From Sediminibacterium sp. (GTDB lineage Bacteria > Bacteroidota > Bacteroidia > B-17B0 > Aurantibacillaceae), in the NCBI GenBank assembly GCA_030054095.1, contig JASGCO010000012.1:44475-108474 (forward strand): a stretch of 64,000 bases of DNA. The letters run 5' to 3'. The notes under the pieces were generated by a model that was given only the letters and a program-made list of their open reading frames with translations, ran no database searches and was not told the DNA's origin. Both the position numbers and the translations under genes were made by a program. This document shows positions 35,710 to 45,577 of this stretch, one piece after another. Each line of letters opens with the position of its first letter. The stretch's first letter is position 1.

Positions 35710-38700
35710 ATGAAGAAATATCCCGAATACAAGAAATTAGATTTAGCGCAGATCAGCAAAGATGTACTGGCGTTCTGGGAACAGGATCACACATTCGAAA
35801 AATCCTTATCAAGCCGTGAGGGCCAAACACCCTGGGTGTTTTACGAAGGGCCGCCTTCAGCCAATGGTTTACCGGGTATTCACCACGTAATGGCCCGCAG
35901 TATTAAAGACATTTTCTGCCGTTTTAAAACCCTTCAGGGGCATCAGGTTAAACGTAAAGCCGGATGGGATACACATGGTTTGCCAATTGAACTGAGTGTA
36001 GAAAAATCGTTAGGCATTACTAAAGAAGATATTGGTAAAAAAATCAGTGTAGAACAATACAACATCGAGTGCCGTAAGGACGTGATGAAGTACACCGATA
36101 AATGGGAAAATGTTACCAAAATAATGGGGTATTGGGTGGATATGCAGGATCCCTATATCACTTACGATAATAAATACATTGAAAGTGTATGGTGGTTGCT
36201 GAGTAATCTGTACAACAAAAATCTGTTATATAAGGGTTATACCATACAACCATACTCTCCCGCGGCAGGAACCGGTCTATCGAGTGCCGAATTAAATCAG
36301 CCCGGCTGTTACCGTAATGTAAAAGACCGCACCGCGGTAGCCATGTTTAAAACCAGCGACACCCTATTTGGCACTGACTTACCAACTTACTTTCTGGCCT
36401 GGACCACCACCCCGTGGACGCTCCCCTCTAACACTGCTTTGGCGGTGGGAGCCGATATTGAGTATGTATTGGTTAAAACCTTTAATCCCTACAGTGGCAT
36501 TCCGGTTCAGGTTGTATTAGCCAAAGACCTGATGGGGAAATACTTTAACCCTAAAGCTAACGAAGTAGCATTTAACGATTATAAAGCCGGCGATAAACTG
36601 ATTCCTTTCGAGGAGATCAATACGTTTAAAGGCCGGGATCTGGCAGGTTGCCGTTACGAGCAATTGTTACCGTATGTAACACCAGAAGGCGACGCGTTTA
36701 AAGTTGTGGTTGGTGATTTTGTAACTACTACCGATGGTACCGGTATTGTGCATATTGCGCCAAGTTTTGGTGCCGATGATTTTAGGGTAGCCAAACAGAA
36801 CGGCATCAGTTCTCTGACACTGGTTGATAAGCGCGGGAAATTTTTACCCGAAGTAAAAGACGGTATTTTTCTTTATGGTGAAGAATATGTGAAAGAAGCC
36901 TATTTGACCGATGCGGAAAAACAACAGGCTTTTGAACAGCAGAAACACATTTTAGAAGCCAATGGTAAAATAAAAGAACTGAAAGTTTACCTGAGTGTGG
37001 ATGAACGGATTGTATTGAAGCTACAGGAAGAAAATAAATTATTTAAAAAAGAGACCTACGAACACAGTTACCCGCATTGCTGGCGTACCGATAAACCAGT
37101 GTTGTATTATCCTTTGGATAGCTGGTTTGTGAAAGTGGCCGATAACCGCGAGAAACTGGTAAAACTGAATCAGCAAATTAACTGGAAGCCCGAAGCTACC
37201 GGCACAGGACGTTTTGGTAACTGGCTCGAAAACGCGTTGGACTGGAATTTGTCCCGCTCTCGTTTTTGGGGCATTCCGCTTCCGATCTGGCAAAGTGAAG
37301 ATAAAACGGAAAGTATTTGTATTGGTTCTATTGAACAACTGCAAAACGAAATTCGTAATGCCATCAGCAAAGGTGTTATGAACGCTAATCCTCTGAACGA
37401 TTTTAAACCCGGAGATATGTCGGCGGAGAATTATAACACGTTTGATTTGCATAAGCCATACGCTGACAACATTGTTTTGGAAAAAAACGGAAAACCCCTT
37501 TACCGCGAAAGCGACCTGATAGATGTATGGTTTGATAGCGGCGCCATGCCGTATGCCCAATTACACTACCCGTTTGAAAACAAAGCGTTAATTGATGAGA
37601 AAAAATTCTACCCTGCCGATTTTATTGCGGAAGGGGTGGATCAAACACGTGGCTGGTTTTATACGTTGCATGTGATAGGGGCCTTATGCTTTGATTCAGT
37701 TGCTTATAAAAATGTTGTGAGTAATGGTTTAGTACTGGATAAAAATGGCAACAAAATGAGCAAGCGCTTAGGCAACGCGGTTGATCCGGTAGAAACCATA
37801 GAAAAATTTGGTGCCGATGCCACCCGCTGGTACATGATTGCCAACGCCGCTCCGTGGGATAACCTGAAGTTTGACATGGAAGGCATTAGCGAGGTACAAC
37901 GCAAACTATTTGGTACGCTCTACAACACGTATAGTTTCTTTAGTTTGTACGCTAACGTTGATAATTTCAGTGTTGACAAAAACAATATGGTACCGGTAAG
38001 CGAACGAGTGGAACTAGACCGCTGGATTATTTCGAAACTGCAAACCCTTTTGGAAGAAGCTACGGCATTTTACGAAAGTTTTGAACCTCACCGGGCAGCC
38101 AGAGCCATAGAGGATTTTGTGGACGAACACCTCAGTAACTGGTACGTTCGTTTAAGTCGCCGCCGTTTCTGGAAAGGCGAAATGAGCCGCGATAAACAAG
38201 CCGCTTACGAAACCCTTTACACCTGTTTATCTACCCTGGCTCAAATCATGAGTCCGATTGCGCCGTTTTTTGCCGATTGGCTGCATCAGAATCTTAACGG
38301 ACAGGGCGGATCGGTACATCTCACCTATCTGGTAAAAATGGATGCCGCTTTACAGGACAAAGCCCTGGAAGAACGGATGGATATGGCTCAGAAAATATCA
38401 TCCATGATTCTCTCGATCCGTAAAACCGAGAAGTTGAAGGTGCGTCAGCCATTACAACGTATTCAGATCCCTGTTTTAGATAAAACCTATCAGGAAAAAA
38501 TTGAACAGGTAAAAGATTTAATTTTAAGTGAAGTAAACGTTAAGGAAATCGAATTTGTGAACGAAAGTCAGACACAAATTGTAAAACAACTGAAACTGAA
38601 CTTTAAAACACTGGGTAAAAAATGCGGTAAACACATGAAAGCGGTTCAGGCATACGCCGGCAACCATTCTGCCGACATTATCCAGCAGATTGAAAAAACG

Positions 38701-39117
38701 GGAAAATATAGTTTAACCCTTGAAGGCGACGAAATTGTGCTGGAAACGGAAGATGTGGAAATTATTCCGGTTGATATTCCGGGATGGAAAGTGGCCAATA
38801 GTGGGGCCTTAACAGTTGCCCTGGATATTACCCTATCGGAACCATTAAAACAGGAAGGTTTGGCTCGCGAACTGGTTAACCGGATACAAACTATCCGTAA
38901 GGAAATAGGGCTTGAGGTGACTGATAAAATTCTGGTCAAAATCCAACAAAACTCATCTCTGGATGCCGCTATTAAAAATAATTTAAGTTATATTTGTTCA
39001 GAAACTTTAACGAGTGATTTGCAGTTGGTAGCTAGTTTACCGCAGCAGGCCAACGTAAGTAACATTGAAGTGGACGAGTTGGTTTCCACTCTGATCAGCA
39101 TCGAAAAGTTAAACTAA
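35710..39117 (+). CDS. ileS: isoleucyl-tRNA synthetase
   Basis: A class Ia aminoacyl-tRNA synthetase of 1135 residues that charges tRNA-Ile. The HIGH-type signature appears as GIHH in PPSANGLPGIHHVMAR near residue 55. The editing domain contains AWTTTPWTLPSNTALAVG, and the KMSKR loop is intact at 682-686. The anticodon-binding and C-terminal domains follow. The longer form without the usual C-terminal zinc Cys cluster fits the eukaryote-like IleRS class often found in Bacteroidota. It stands alone on the plus strand; a TATCTTCA near 35681 may be a weak -7 box. The DksA-like gene follows 16 bp downstream. Confidence 0.97.
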   Translation: MKKYPEYKKLDLAQISKDVLAFWEQDHTFEKSLSSREGQTPWVFYEGPPSANGLPGIHHVMARSIKDIFCRFKTLQGHQVKRKAGWDTHGLPIELSVEKSLGITKEDIGKKISVEQYNIECRKDVMKYTDKWENVTKIMGYWVDMQDPYITYDNKYIESVWWLLSNLYNKNLLYKGYTIQPYSPAAGTGLSSAELNQPGCYRNVKDRTAVAMFKTSDTLFGTDLPTYFLAWTTTPWTLPSNTALAVGADIEYVLVKTFNPYSGIPVQVVLAKDLMGKYFNPKANEVAFNDYKAGDKLIPFEEINTFKGRDLAGCRYEQLLPYVTPEGDAFKVVVGDFVTTTDGTGIVHIAPSFGADDFRVAKQNGISSLTLVDKRGKFLPEVKDGIFLYGEEYVKEAYLTDAEKQQAFEQQKHILEANGKIKELKVYLSVDERIVLKLQEENKLFKKETYEHSYPHCWRTDKPVLYYPLDSWFVKVADNREKLVKLNQQINWKPEATGTGRFGNWLENALDWNLSRSRFWGIPLPIWQSEDKTESICIGSIEQLQNEIRNAISKGVMNANPLNDFKPGDMSAENYNTFDLHKPYADNIVLEKNGKPLYRESDLIDVWFDSGAMPYAQLHYPFENKALIDEKKFYPADFIAEGVDQTRGWFYTLHVIGALCFDSVAYKNVVSNGLVLDKNGNKMSKRLGNAVDPVETIEKFGADATRWYMIANAAPWDNLKFDMEGISEVQRKLFGTLYNTYSFFSLYANVDNFSVDKNNMVPVSERVELDRWIISKLQTLLEEATAFYESFEPHRAARAIEDFVDEHLSNWYVRLSRRRFWKGEMSRDKQAAYETLYTCLSTLAQIMSPIAPFFADWLHQNLNGQGGSVHLTYLVKMDAALQDKALEERMDMAQKISSMILSIRKTEKLKVRQPLQRIQIPVLDKTYQEKIEQVKDLILSEVNVKEIEFVNESQTQIVKQLKLNFKTLGKKCGKHMKAVQAYAGNHSADIIQQIEKTGKYSLTLEGDEIVLETEDVEIIPVDIPGWKVANSGALTVALDITLSEPLKQEGLARELVNRIQTIRKEIGLEVTDKILVKIQQNSSLDAAIKNNLSYICSETLTSDLQLVASLPQQANVSNIEVDELVSTLISIEKLN

Positions 39118-39133
39118 TTAAGATTTAGAAACT

Positions 39134-40213
39134 ATGGCAAAGAAAACGAACGCGAAAGCAAAACCTGCAGTTAAAAAAGCGGCAAAACCTGCAGCTAAAC
39201 CAGCCAAGAAAGCGGTAGCAAAACCTGCAGCTAAACCAGCCAAAGCGGCCAAGCCATCTAAACCGGTAAAAAAAGTTGCTCCGGCAGCGAAACCATCAAA
39301 AAAAGAAGTTAAAGATTCGGTAAAAAAGGCGGATAAAAAAGAGCTGAAAAAAAGCCCGGTTCCCGCCAAAACCAATACCAGTAAAGATAATGTGAAAGTG
39401 AAAAAAACAGGAAAACCTATTGACGCTATTGCCAAAAAAGGAGGTAGTAAAAAAGACAGTAAACCCAAAGGAAAAAAAGGGAAAAAAGAAGATGAGGACG
39501 AAGAAGAAGAGGAGGAGATTCCTGAAGAGGAAGAAGATGAAAGTGATGTTGATGTAAAAGATGATTACGAAAAAAGCGAAGACGATGATTCATTTTCGGG
39601 AGAATTGGATGAAGCCGGTCTGGTTGATCTGGAAGGTGGCGGACCTGATTTGGATGACGACGATGATGAAATTCCGGAAAAACGCGGACGCGGCCGTCGT
39701 AAAAAAAACGAAGGAAAATCGAGCGGCAGCAGTATGGAATCTTATATCCGTAATCGTCCGTTGCAGATTGATATTTCAAAACCACTTATTAAAAAAGCCA
39801 ATAGCGAGCAACCCAAACCTTTTGTAAACACAAAAGATAACCGTACCCGCTATTCGGATAAGGAACTGGCAGAGTTTAAGGAGTTGATTCTGGATAAATT
39901 AAAAGAAGCGCAAACGGATTACGATTTACTGAAACAAACGCTTAGTAATGAAGACGATCATGGTACAGACGACACATCGCCATCGTTTAAATTACTTGAA
40001 GATGGTAGTGATGTAATGAGTAAAGAAGAAACTGCTCAGTTGGCCGCGCGTCAGGAAAAATACATCATTAACCTGAAAAACGCGTTGGTACGTATCGAGA
40101 ACAAGACTTACGGTATTTGCCGTGTTACCGGAAAACTGATTCCGAAAGAGCGTTTAAGAAGTGTGCCGCACGCTACACTAGGTATTGATGCCAAATTAAA
40201 CCAAAGCAGTTAA
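39134..40213 (+). CDS. TraR/DksA-family protein with histone-like N-terminal tail
   Basis: A 359-residue protein in three parts. Residues 1-110 are Lys/Ala/Pro-rich with AKPAAKPAKK repeats, like a histone H1 tail and likely DNA- or RNA-binding. Residues 110-195 are acidic (runs of Glu/Asp such as EEEEEIPEEEEDE). The C-terminal 130 residues are DksA-like with a coiled coil (ELILDKLKEAQTDYDLLKQ) and YGICRVTGKLIPKERLRSVP, which keeps only one Cys, so the zinc finger is degenerate. Probably binds RNA polymerase to modulate stringent or growth control. The tail contains a ~24-bp direct repeat in the DNA. Terminator at 40232 follows. Confidence 0.85.
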   Translation: MAKKTNAKAKPAVKKAAKPAAKPAKKAVAKPAAKPAKAAKPSKPVKKVAPAAKPSKKEVKDSVKKADKKELKKSPVPAKTNTSKDNVKVKKTGKPIDAIAKKGGSKKDSKPKGKKGKKEDEDEEEEEEIPEEEEDESDVDVKDDYEKSEDDDSFSGELDEAGLVDLEGGGPDLDDDDDEIPEKRGRGRRKKNEGKSSGSSMESYIRNRPLQIDISKPLIKKANSEQPKPFVNTKDNRTRYSDKELAEFKELILDKLKEAQTDYDLLKQTLSNEDDHGTDDTSPSFKLLEDGSDVMSKEETAQLAARQEKYIINLKNALVRIENKTYGICRVTGKLIPKERLRSVPHATLGIDAKLNQSS

Positions 40214-40231
40214 TTTTTAGTTTTAAATAGT

Positions 40232-40262
40232 AAAAGAGTCTGTGTAACACAGACTCTTTTTG
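40232..40262 (+). terminator. factor-independent terminator
   Basis: A 13-bp perfect stem (40232-40244 with 40248-40260, sequence aaaagagtctgtg and its complement) around TAA, with a T-rich 3' side. It lies 18 bases after the stop of the DksA-like gene and ends its transcript, about 20 bp before the Gre-like start. Confidence 0.85.
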
Positions 40263-40280
40263 TTTTATACCCATTACATT

Positions 40281-40733
40281 ATGACGCTCACCCGTGAATG
40301 TGTTATTGAAGCTTGCTTAACCCTCTTACAGGATAAACGGCACGCCCTTATGGCCGCTATACAGCAGGTGAACGAAGCCATTGCCGGTGAGCAAAAAAGC
40401 ACTGCCGGCGACAAGCACGAAGTTTCTAAAGCTATTTTACAAGCGGAACAGGAAAAACTGTACGGGCAATTACAAGCATTAGATCAGCAGCTTGCGGACA
40501 CTCAACGTCTGCCAAGGGTGTCTGCAACAGAACATGTGGGTACAGGTAGTCTTATTTTAACCAATCAGGGTTATTTTTTTATTGGCTGCGCGCTTGGTAA
40601 ACTAACAGCGGATAACGAAACCGTGATTTGTTTATCGGCCAACGCGCCGTTGGCTAAGGCTTTAGTTGGAGGAGTGGTGAATGATGTTATACTCCTCAAT
40701 AATCAACAGTATTCAATCATTGCCATTGTATAA
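40281..40733 (+). CDS. GreA/GreB-like transcription factor homologue
   Basis: About 150 residues from ATG 40281 (an upstream in-frame start adds seven residues). The N-terminal half is a coiled coil with AGDKHEVSKAILQAEQEK. This matches the Gre-factor coiled-coil family that in Bacteroidota is often annotated as 3-oxoacyl-ACP synthase by mistake. The C-terminal part is a small beta domain (GSLILTNQGYFFIGCALGKL). I see no acidic tip pair comparable to the DE of GreA, so polymerase cleavage activity is doubtful. Sits after the terminator of the DksA-like gene; own promoter expected. Confidence 0.6.
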   Translation: MTLTRECVIEACLTLLQDKRHALMAAIQQVNEAIAGEQKSTAGDKHEVSKAILQAEQEKLYGQLQALDQQLADTQRLPRVSATEHVGTGSLILTNQGYFFIGCALGKLTADNETVICLSANAPLAKALVGGVVNDVILLNNQQYSIIAIV

Positions 40734-40844
40734 TACAAAAAGTACATATTTCCTATTTGCTTGCGGATAACGGCAACTTTACTCCTCCCCCCTTTTATTG
40801 ACGAAACATCTACGTATTCATTAATCAATATTCTGTCTTTATGT

Positions 40845-41060
40845 GTGAGGCATTGCAGCGGCAGCCTTGCGCCGACCTTTGCCAGCAGCGCACCGTGGCG
40901 GAGGCGACCACAGGAAGCCCACGCACACGGTTGCGATGCGGCAAAGGGAAAGCAAGCTAAAGCGGAAAGGCCGACCCTGCCCCTATTACACGGCAAACTA
41001 GAAAAAAGTGTAAACTTGCTTTATTGCGAACTTCAGTATATGGCAGGGGCACACCCCAAA
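40845..41060 (+). repeat. GC-rich dispersed repeat, copy 2
   Basis: The same element as 25897-26119, here on the plus strand starting gtgaggcattgcagcggcag and ending ggcaggggcacaccccaaa. In this copy the closing pairing partner has one mismatch (agcggcag against tgcccct). The middle ~60 bases before the end differ completely. It lies between the Gre-like gene and the GT2 gene, outside any coding region. Overlapping frames of about 90-117 codons on both strands appear spurious. Confidence 0.75.
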
Positions 41061-41118
41061 CAAAACATTTCTGACAAGCTTGCTAACAATAGCAGAAATT
41101 ATAAACGGAATTAGTGCA

Positions 41119-42150
41119 TTACCGCTTCGTTACAACCTCCGAAAACAACCGCTTCTTTTTAAGGTAATAGGCAACTACTACATTGCCTCTGAAAAGTCCG
41201 TTATTATTTGGTGAGACGGATTGACCGGGTTTGTGTAATTGCCGTTGTTTCAACAAATAGGGCAACCAGGCATAATACGCAAAATGCGCGCGAATGACTT
41301 GCCAGAACAAAGCGACCTGACCCGCCGACAAAAATTTTAATCCGGCAACTCCATCGAGCAGTAAACGGTAAAATACAATACACATCCAAAACGGAGAGGT
41401 ATGATTTTTTGTTAAGGTACTCAGGTTATTCCTGAAATTTAAAAATGTTTTCCGTGGGTTTTGTTTATTGAGTGTTCCTCCGCCTACATGATACACCAAT
41501 GATTGCGGTACCGCGTAAATTTTATAGCCTTTGTTTTTTAAGCGCCAGCACAAATCAATTTCTTCCATGTGGGCAAAATAGCGCTCGTCGAACCCGCCCG
41601 CCTGATGAAAAGCTGATGCCCTTACAAACATACAGGCACCTGAAGCCCAGAAAATTTCTTCGACCGTATTGTATTGCCCCCGGTCGGTTTCCAATGTTTC
41701 GAACACGCGCCCTCTGCAAAACGGATAGCCGTAGTAATCCAGGTATCCTCCACTCCCACCGGCGTATTCGAATGTTTGTCGTTCTTTAAAATCGAGCAAT
41801 TTAGGTTGAGCCGCGGCTATGGAACTGTCTGCTTCCATTTGCGCGATAACAGGCTGCCACCAGTTGGGCGTTACTTCTACATCGCTGTTCAACAATACGT
41901 AGTAATCTGCACTTACCAGCTTTAACGCAGCGTTATAACCGCCCGTATAGCCATTGTTACTGCCGTTTCGGATTACATGAACAGAAGGGTAAGTATTTTC
42001 TACAAATTCGGGAGATCCGTCGGAACTGTTGTTATCCGCTACAATAATAGCTGTGCCTTGCGAGTAAGTTAGTACAGTAGGTAAAAACTGTTTTAAAAAG
42101 TTAAGGCCATTATAATTAAGGATAACTACCGCTACTGAGGGAACTGGCAT
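41119..42150 (-). CDS. GT2 family glycosyltransferase
   Basis: A 343-residue GT-A glycosyltransferase of family 2 (rhamnosyltransferase-like). Visible: VVILNYNGLNFLKQFL at the start, IIVADNNSSDGS, YYVLLNSDVEV (DxD-like), WASGACMFVRASAF and HMEEIDLCWRLKNKGYKIY. No convincing transmembrane helix except a hydrophobic stretch near the C-terminus (FWMCIVFYRLLLDGVAG). Probably builds polysaccharide or O-antigen on the cytosolic face of the membrane. The gene starts three bases after the stop of the GWxTD gene, so they are one unit. Confidence 0.9.
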   Translation of the reverse strand: MPVPSVAVVILNYNGLNFLKQFLPTVLTYSQGTAIIVADNNSSDGSPEFVENTYPSVHVIRNGSNNGYTGGYNAALKLVSADYYVLLNSDVEVTPNWWQPVIAQMEADSSIAAAQPKLLDFKERQTFEYAGGSGGYLDYYGYPFCRGRVFETLETDRGQYNTVEEIFWASGACMFVRASAFHQAGGFDERYFAHMEEIDLCWRLKNKGYKIYAVPQSLVYHVGGGTLNKQNPRKTFLNFRNNLSTLTKNHTSPFWMCIVFYRLLLDGVAGLKFLSAGQVALFWQVIRAHFAYYAWLPYLLKQRQLHKPGQSVSPNNNGLFRGNVVVAYYLKKKRLFSEVVTKR

Positions 42151-42153
42151 ACT

Positions 42154-43635
42154 TTAACGGGGACTATTAAACATATCATCAAACTGGTAATTGGTACTAC
42201 CGGCAGGTGTATTACCCTGCCCGTTCTGAATACCATCCATGTTGCGCTTGGTTAAATCAAAGCGCCATTGTTCGTTTGCTATTTCTCCGCGCATATCGCT
42301 ATGGATAAGCATATAACAATCATCCGCTATCTGGCGGTTTACAAATACAAAACGCCGGTTGGTATAAAACTGCCCGTTCGATTCGTCTTTAATACGGTAG
42401 TACTGCCATATTTCATACGGAAACGTATTGGCATCGTTAGGAACCATTCCACGTTGGTTAGGTGGTCCGTATTGCAGAAACACACGTCCCCGGTCGGTAT
42501 AATACCCTTTTTGTTTTCCGCATTTGAATAGTTTTTGAACTTCTTTTACCTGAGCGTAATACTTCATCCACATATTAAACGCATTGGTTGTATCGGCCGC
42601 CCGGCGTTGCCAGTATTCGACAATATAGCGTTTCATTAGTTCAGGATCTTTCTTTATTACCTGATTAATCTGACGGTCGCGGTCCACGGTTCCCGATATG
42701 GGCCAGAGGCATTCCACAAACATTTTAAGACTATCGGCATTATTAAAATCGCCAAAAAACGCTTTTACTTCAGCATCACTGGCGGCTTTATTGCCCGACA
42801 CTTCGAACTGGCTGTTCTGACGCTGAAAAAACCATTTTTTTTCCAGCTGGAGCATTCCTTTTTCGTCCTTTACGGCAATTACCAGATTGTAGTTTCCGGA
42901 GGGAAGTTTACTGATATCGAATTGTCCTAAAAGCGGGTTGACTACAGCGGCATTGTGTTTTTTAAACGCACTGAGTCCCTGCATTTTGCTAAGGGTCTCG
43001 TTCTGTTCAATATAGTAACTATAAATAAAAGGCTTGCCGTTACCTAACACCGTATCGGCATTATACATTTCGAAATAAAACTGCAGGGTTTTCTGAGAAT
43101 CGTCGTAATAGTTAATATTGTAGGGCACCAGATCAACTCCGCTTTTGGTAATGGCTCCCGGTGCAGTAGCTTTACTGAAACGCTCAATGGCCTGAACGGA
43201 TGAAGCTTGTAGCCCTTGACGCGAATAATTAATAGTAATGGTTTCGTTAATGGTAAATGGTTTTTTAGCGGAATTGTTAGGATCGCTTAATTTTACTTCG
43301 AACCTGTATTTGCCATTAGTCAGCGCATACCGTTGATTATCAATAAACGAGGGTCTGGTAAGCGTATCGGTCATAAGGGGGCCATTAAGATTATAGCGTG
43401 CCGCTTTTACAATAGAATCGCCCTGATATATGTTTAATTGTATATGCGCGGTACTTTGGTAGCCATTTACCACCCGTTTGGGTTTAAAAGAAGAGCCTAA
43501 AAGCGTAAAATAGGTTTCGAGAAAGGGTTTTTGTCCCGGTACATTAAACACACCATAATTAAAGTAGGCGGAAATTTGCGCGGTTAAACCGGTTGAAACG
43601 CCTAAAAAAAGGATAAGACAGGCTATTTTTTTCAT
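42154..43635 (-). CDS. GWxTD domain-containing secreted protein
   Basis: A 493-residue protein with a signal peptide (CLILFLGVSTGLTAQISA) and the GWxTD domain near its C-terminus, here GKQKGYYTDRGRVFLQYG followed by PYEIWQYYRI and GQFYTNRRFVFVNRQ. The family is conserved across Bacteroidota. It contains no catalytic motif I can name, and its function is unknown (periplasmic or outer-membrane). Co-transcribed with the GT2 gene downstream. The promoter probably lies in the gap before the tRNA on the opposite side. Confidence 0.85.
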   Translation of the reverse strand: MKKIACLILFLGVSTGLTAQISAYFNYGVFNVPGQKPFLETYFTLLGSSFKPKRVVNGYQSTAHIQLNIYQGDSIVKAARYNLNGPLMTDTLTRPSFIDNQRYALTNGKYRFEVKLSDPNNSAKKPFTINETITINYSRQGLQASSVQAIERFSKATAPGAITKSGVDLVPYNINYYDDSQKTLQFYFEMYNADTVLGNGKPFIYSYYIEQNETLSKMQGLSAFKKHNAAVVNPLLGQFDISKLPSGNYNLVIAVKDEKGMLQLEKKWFFQRQNSQFEVSGNKAASDAEVKAFFGDFNNADSLKMFVECLWPISGTVDRDRQINQVIKKDPELMKRYIVEYWQRRAADTTNAFNMWMKYYAQVKEVQKLFKCGKQKGYYTDRGRVFLQYGPPNQRGMVPNDANTFPYEIWQYYRIKDESNGQFYTNRRFVFVNRQIADDCYMLIHSDMRGEIANEQWRFDLTKRNMDGIQNGQGNTPAGSTNYQFDDMFNSPR

Positions 43636-43703
43636 GTAGAGGTATTTTTATGAACTAAACCGGGAGAATTTCAAGAATAAAGGTAAAAAAATAAACGGAA
43701 ATG

Positions 43704-43733
43704 TTTGCAGATATAAAAAAATTAGTACTTTTG
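43704..43733 (+). promoter_or_regulatory. promoter of tRNA-Ser
   Basis: TTTG at 43704-43707 and TACTTTTG at 43726-43733 are spaced by 18 bases, matching the Bacteroidota -33/-7 pattern (TTTG / TAnnTTTG). The -7 box ends four bases before the mature tRNA 5' end at 43738. Confidence 0.75.
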
Positions 43734-43737
43734 CGGC

Positions 43738-43822
43738 GGAGAAATGGCAGAGTGGTCTAATGCGGCAGTCTTGAAAACTGTTGACTGTTACAGGTCCGGG
43801 GGTTCGAATCCCTCTTTCTCCG
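43738..43822 (+). tRNA. tRNA-Ser(UGA)
   Basis: A full cloverleaf of 85 bases: acceptor GGAGAAA pairs with TTTCTCC, the anticodon stem GCAGT/ACTGT encloses CTTGAAA with anticodon TGA at 43772-43774, a long variable arm typical of tRNA-Ser, and TTCGAAT in the T-arm. The CCA is not encoded (GCA follows). It is the apparent integration site for the adjacent island; the 3' part of such tRNAs is a favoured attachment site. Confidence 0.97.
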
Positions 43823-43833
43823 CAGAGAGAAAT

Positions 43834-43866
43834 AAACCCAGCAAATGAAAATTTGTTGGGTTTTTT
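43834..43866 (+). terminator. tRNA terminator
   Basis: A 13-bp stem (43834-43846 with 43851-43863, one G-U pair) capped by a GAAA loop and followed by Ts. It ends the tRNA-Ser transcript. Confidence 0.85.
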
Positions 43867-44101
43867 GTTTTGCCCTGTTTTCAGGGCTTTTCGTGATGTT
43901 GATGTAAACCCAAAAAAAGATTTTTTCACCCATTTACACCATTTTTTCACCCCAAATCTTCCCCGTAGTGGGTTGAGAGAGATTTTGATGGGGAAACTAT
44001 TTTTAATCCTTTTGAACCTGCGGTTCGAGTTAAACAGTCTCACAAGGATTGTTAATAACTGTAATTAATAAAAATTTTAAACGTTATAAATCATAAGAAT
44101 T

Positions 44102-45568
44102 ATGAAGGCATCAATTCATTTTTATATAAGGTCTGAAAGACCAAATAAAGACTATACAACAAAAATATATATGCTATTTAGCATAGGTAACCAAACCACA
44201 AAAATTACTCTAAATAAAAGCGTTCCAGTTAAAAAAGAGTTCTTTAACCTTAGTCCGACTGAATTTGCAAATTTATCTACCGCATTACGTCAAGAGTTGT
44301 TTTGTTGGGATACACATAAAGAAAAAGTAACTGTACATCACCCTAATCACGAAAAAGTAAATCAATTTATTGATAGCGAAAGAAAAAGGGCAAATGATAT
44401 AATTCTGAAATATGAATTGATGAGTAAACCTCTAACTGTTGGCTTATTTAGAAAAGAATTTTGTAAGCCAAACGGTGATAAAATTCTGATAGATTATTTT
44501 ACTGAGGAGTTTGACAACAGAAGAACAGGCAAATGGTCAGCAGAAACTCTAAAGAGTTATCGGTCAATAATTACCAAAATCAACCAGTTCAAGCCAAATT
44601 TATCATTAAACGACATTGACTACAAATTTCTGACAGAATTTGAAAACTATATGCTACTCCCAATCAGTGAGGGCGGCTGCGGTAATTGCGAAAGGACAGT
44701 TGGAAATAACATGAAGGTTCTAAAAACTCTTCTTTACATCGCAATTAAAAACGGCGATTACTTAATTGAAAATTCACCGTTTAAGGATTATAAAATTCAA
44801 GATACTTCAAAGGAACTAACAACAAGGGACTATTTAGAGCCGTCAGAGCTTCAAACATTGGAGAGAATGTTTGACAACTATAAAGAGCCGACTAAACCTA
44901 TTAATAAATTATCAGTAGAAGAATGGAAGGAAAGGGAAAATAATAATTTATTAACACCGGGGGAACATAATACACTAAGACGCTTTTTATTCAGCTGTTA
45001 TACTGGCTTACGTTTCAGGGATATGATAGCTTTAGATGCAACCAAACATTTATTTAAGAGGAACAATGCTGATTTGGGAAGCAACAATTTTCTTTACTAC
45101 ATTGAAATACAGATGCACAAAACTAAAGGGACTGTAATAGTTCCTTTGATAGATAAAGCTCTCAAATTAATTGATGTTGAGAAAACTGGTAAACTCTTAG
45201 ATATGATTACTAATCAAAAGGTAAACCAGCACTTAAAATCAATACAGAAAAAGTCCAAGTTGAGTAAACTATTGACCTTTCACGTTTCAAGACATAGTTT
45301 TGCCACAATATGTTTTCTATATGGTATAGATGAGCGAGTTGGCCAAAAACTGTTAGGTCATAGAAATAGAAAGTTCACAGAAATTTATACCCATTTATCT
45401 CACAACAAAATTTTTGACGAGATGAATAAATTTAACAAGGGAATAAATGGATTAAGTACCAAATCAGAAAATGAAAAGAATGGTCTAAATGATTTAACTA
45501 ATTTGCTTAGTGGGCTGAGTAGCGAAAAACTGGAGCAAGTTAAGGGGATAATTAGGTTATTAGGGTAA
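44102..45568 (+). CDS. tyrosine site-specific integrase
   Basis: A 488-residue tyrosine recombinase of the Bacteroidota type with N-terminal arm-binding and SAM-like core-binding domains. The catalytic set is complete: Arg304 in CYTGLRFRDM, HVSRHSF (His394, Arg397), LLGHRNRKFTEIYTHL (His420, nucleophile Tyr429). It would cut and join attachment sites by a covalent tyrosine intermediate. It starts about 280 bases after tRNA-Ser and reads into the island, the usual layout of tRNA-inserted elements. An imperfect hairpin and iterons follow its stop. Confidence 0.93.
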   Translation: MKASIHFYIRSERPNKDYTTKIYMLFSIGNQTTKITLNKSVPVKKEFFNLSPTEFANLSTALRQELFCWDTHKEKVTVHHPNHEKVNQFIDSERKRANDIILKYELMSKPLTVGLFRKEFCKPNGDKILIDYFTEEFDNRRTGKWSAETLKSYRSIITKINQFKPNLSLNDIDYKFLTEFENYMLLPISEGGCGNCERTVGNNMKVLKTLLYIAIKNGDYLIENSPFKDYKIQDTSKELTTRDYLEPSELQTLERMFDNYKEPTKPINKLSVEEWKERENNNLLTPGEHNTLRRFLFSCYTGLRFRDMIALDATKHLFKRNNADLGSNNFLYYIEIQMHKTKGTVIVPLIDKALKLIDVEKTGKLLDMITNQKVNQHLKSIQKKSKLSKLLTFHVSRHSFATICFLYGIDERVGQKLLGHRNRKFTEIYTHLSHNKIFDEMNKFNKGINGLSTKSENEKNGLNDLTNLLSGLSSEKLEQVKGIIRLLG

Positions 45569-45577
45569 TCTACATGG

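Noticed and set aside
39118..39468. 116-codon minus-strand ORF rich in Phe/Leu/Ala
   Set aside because: Antisense shadow of the AKPA-repeat tail of the DksA-like gene.
40703..41114. ORFs on both strands at about 40.7-41.1 kb with Cys/Ala-rich text
   Set aside because: Same repeat as above (copy 2); translated text matches the spurious frames of copy 1.
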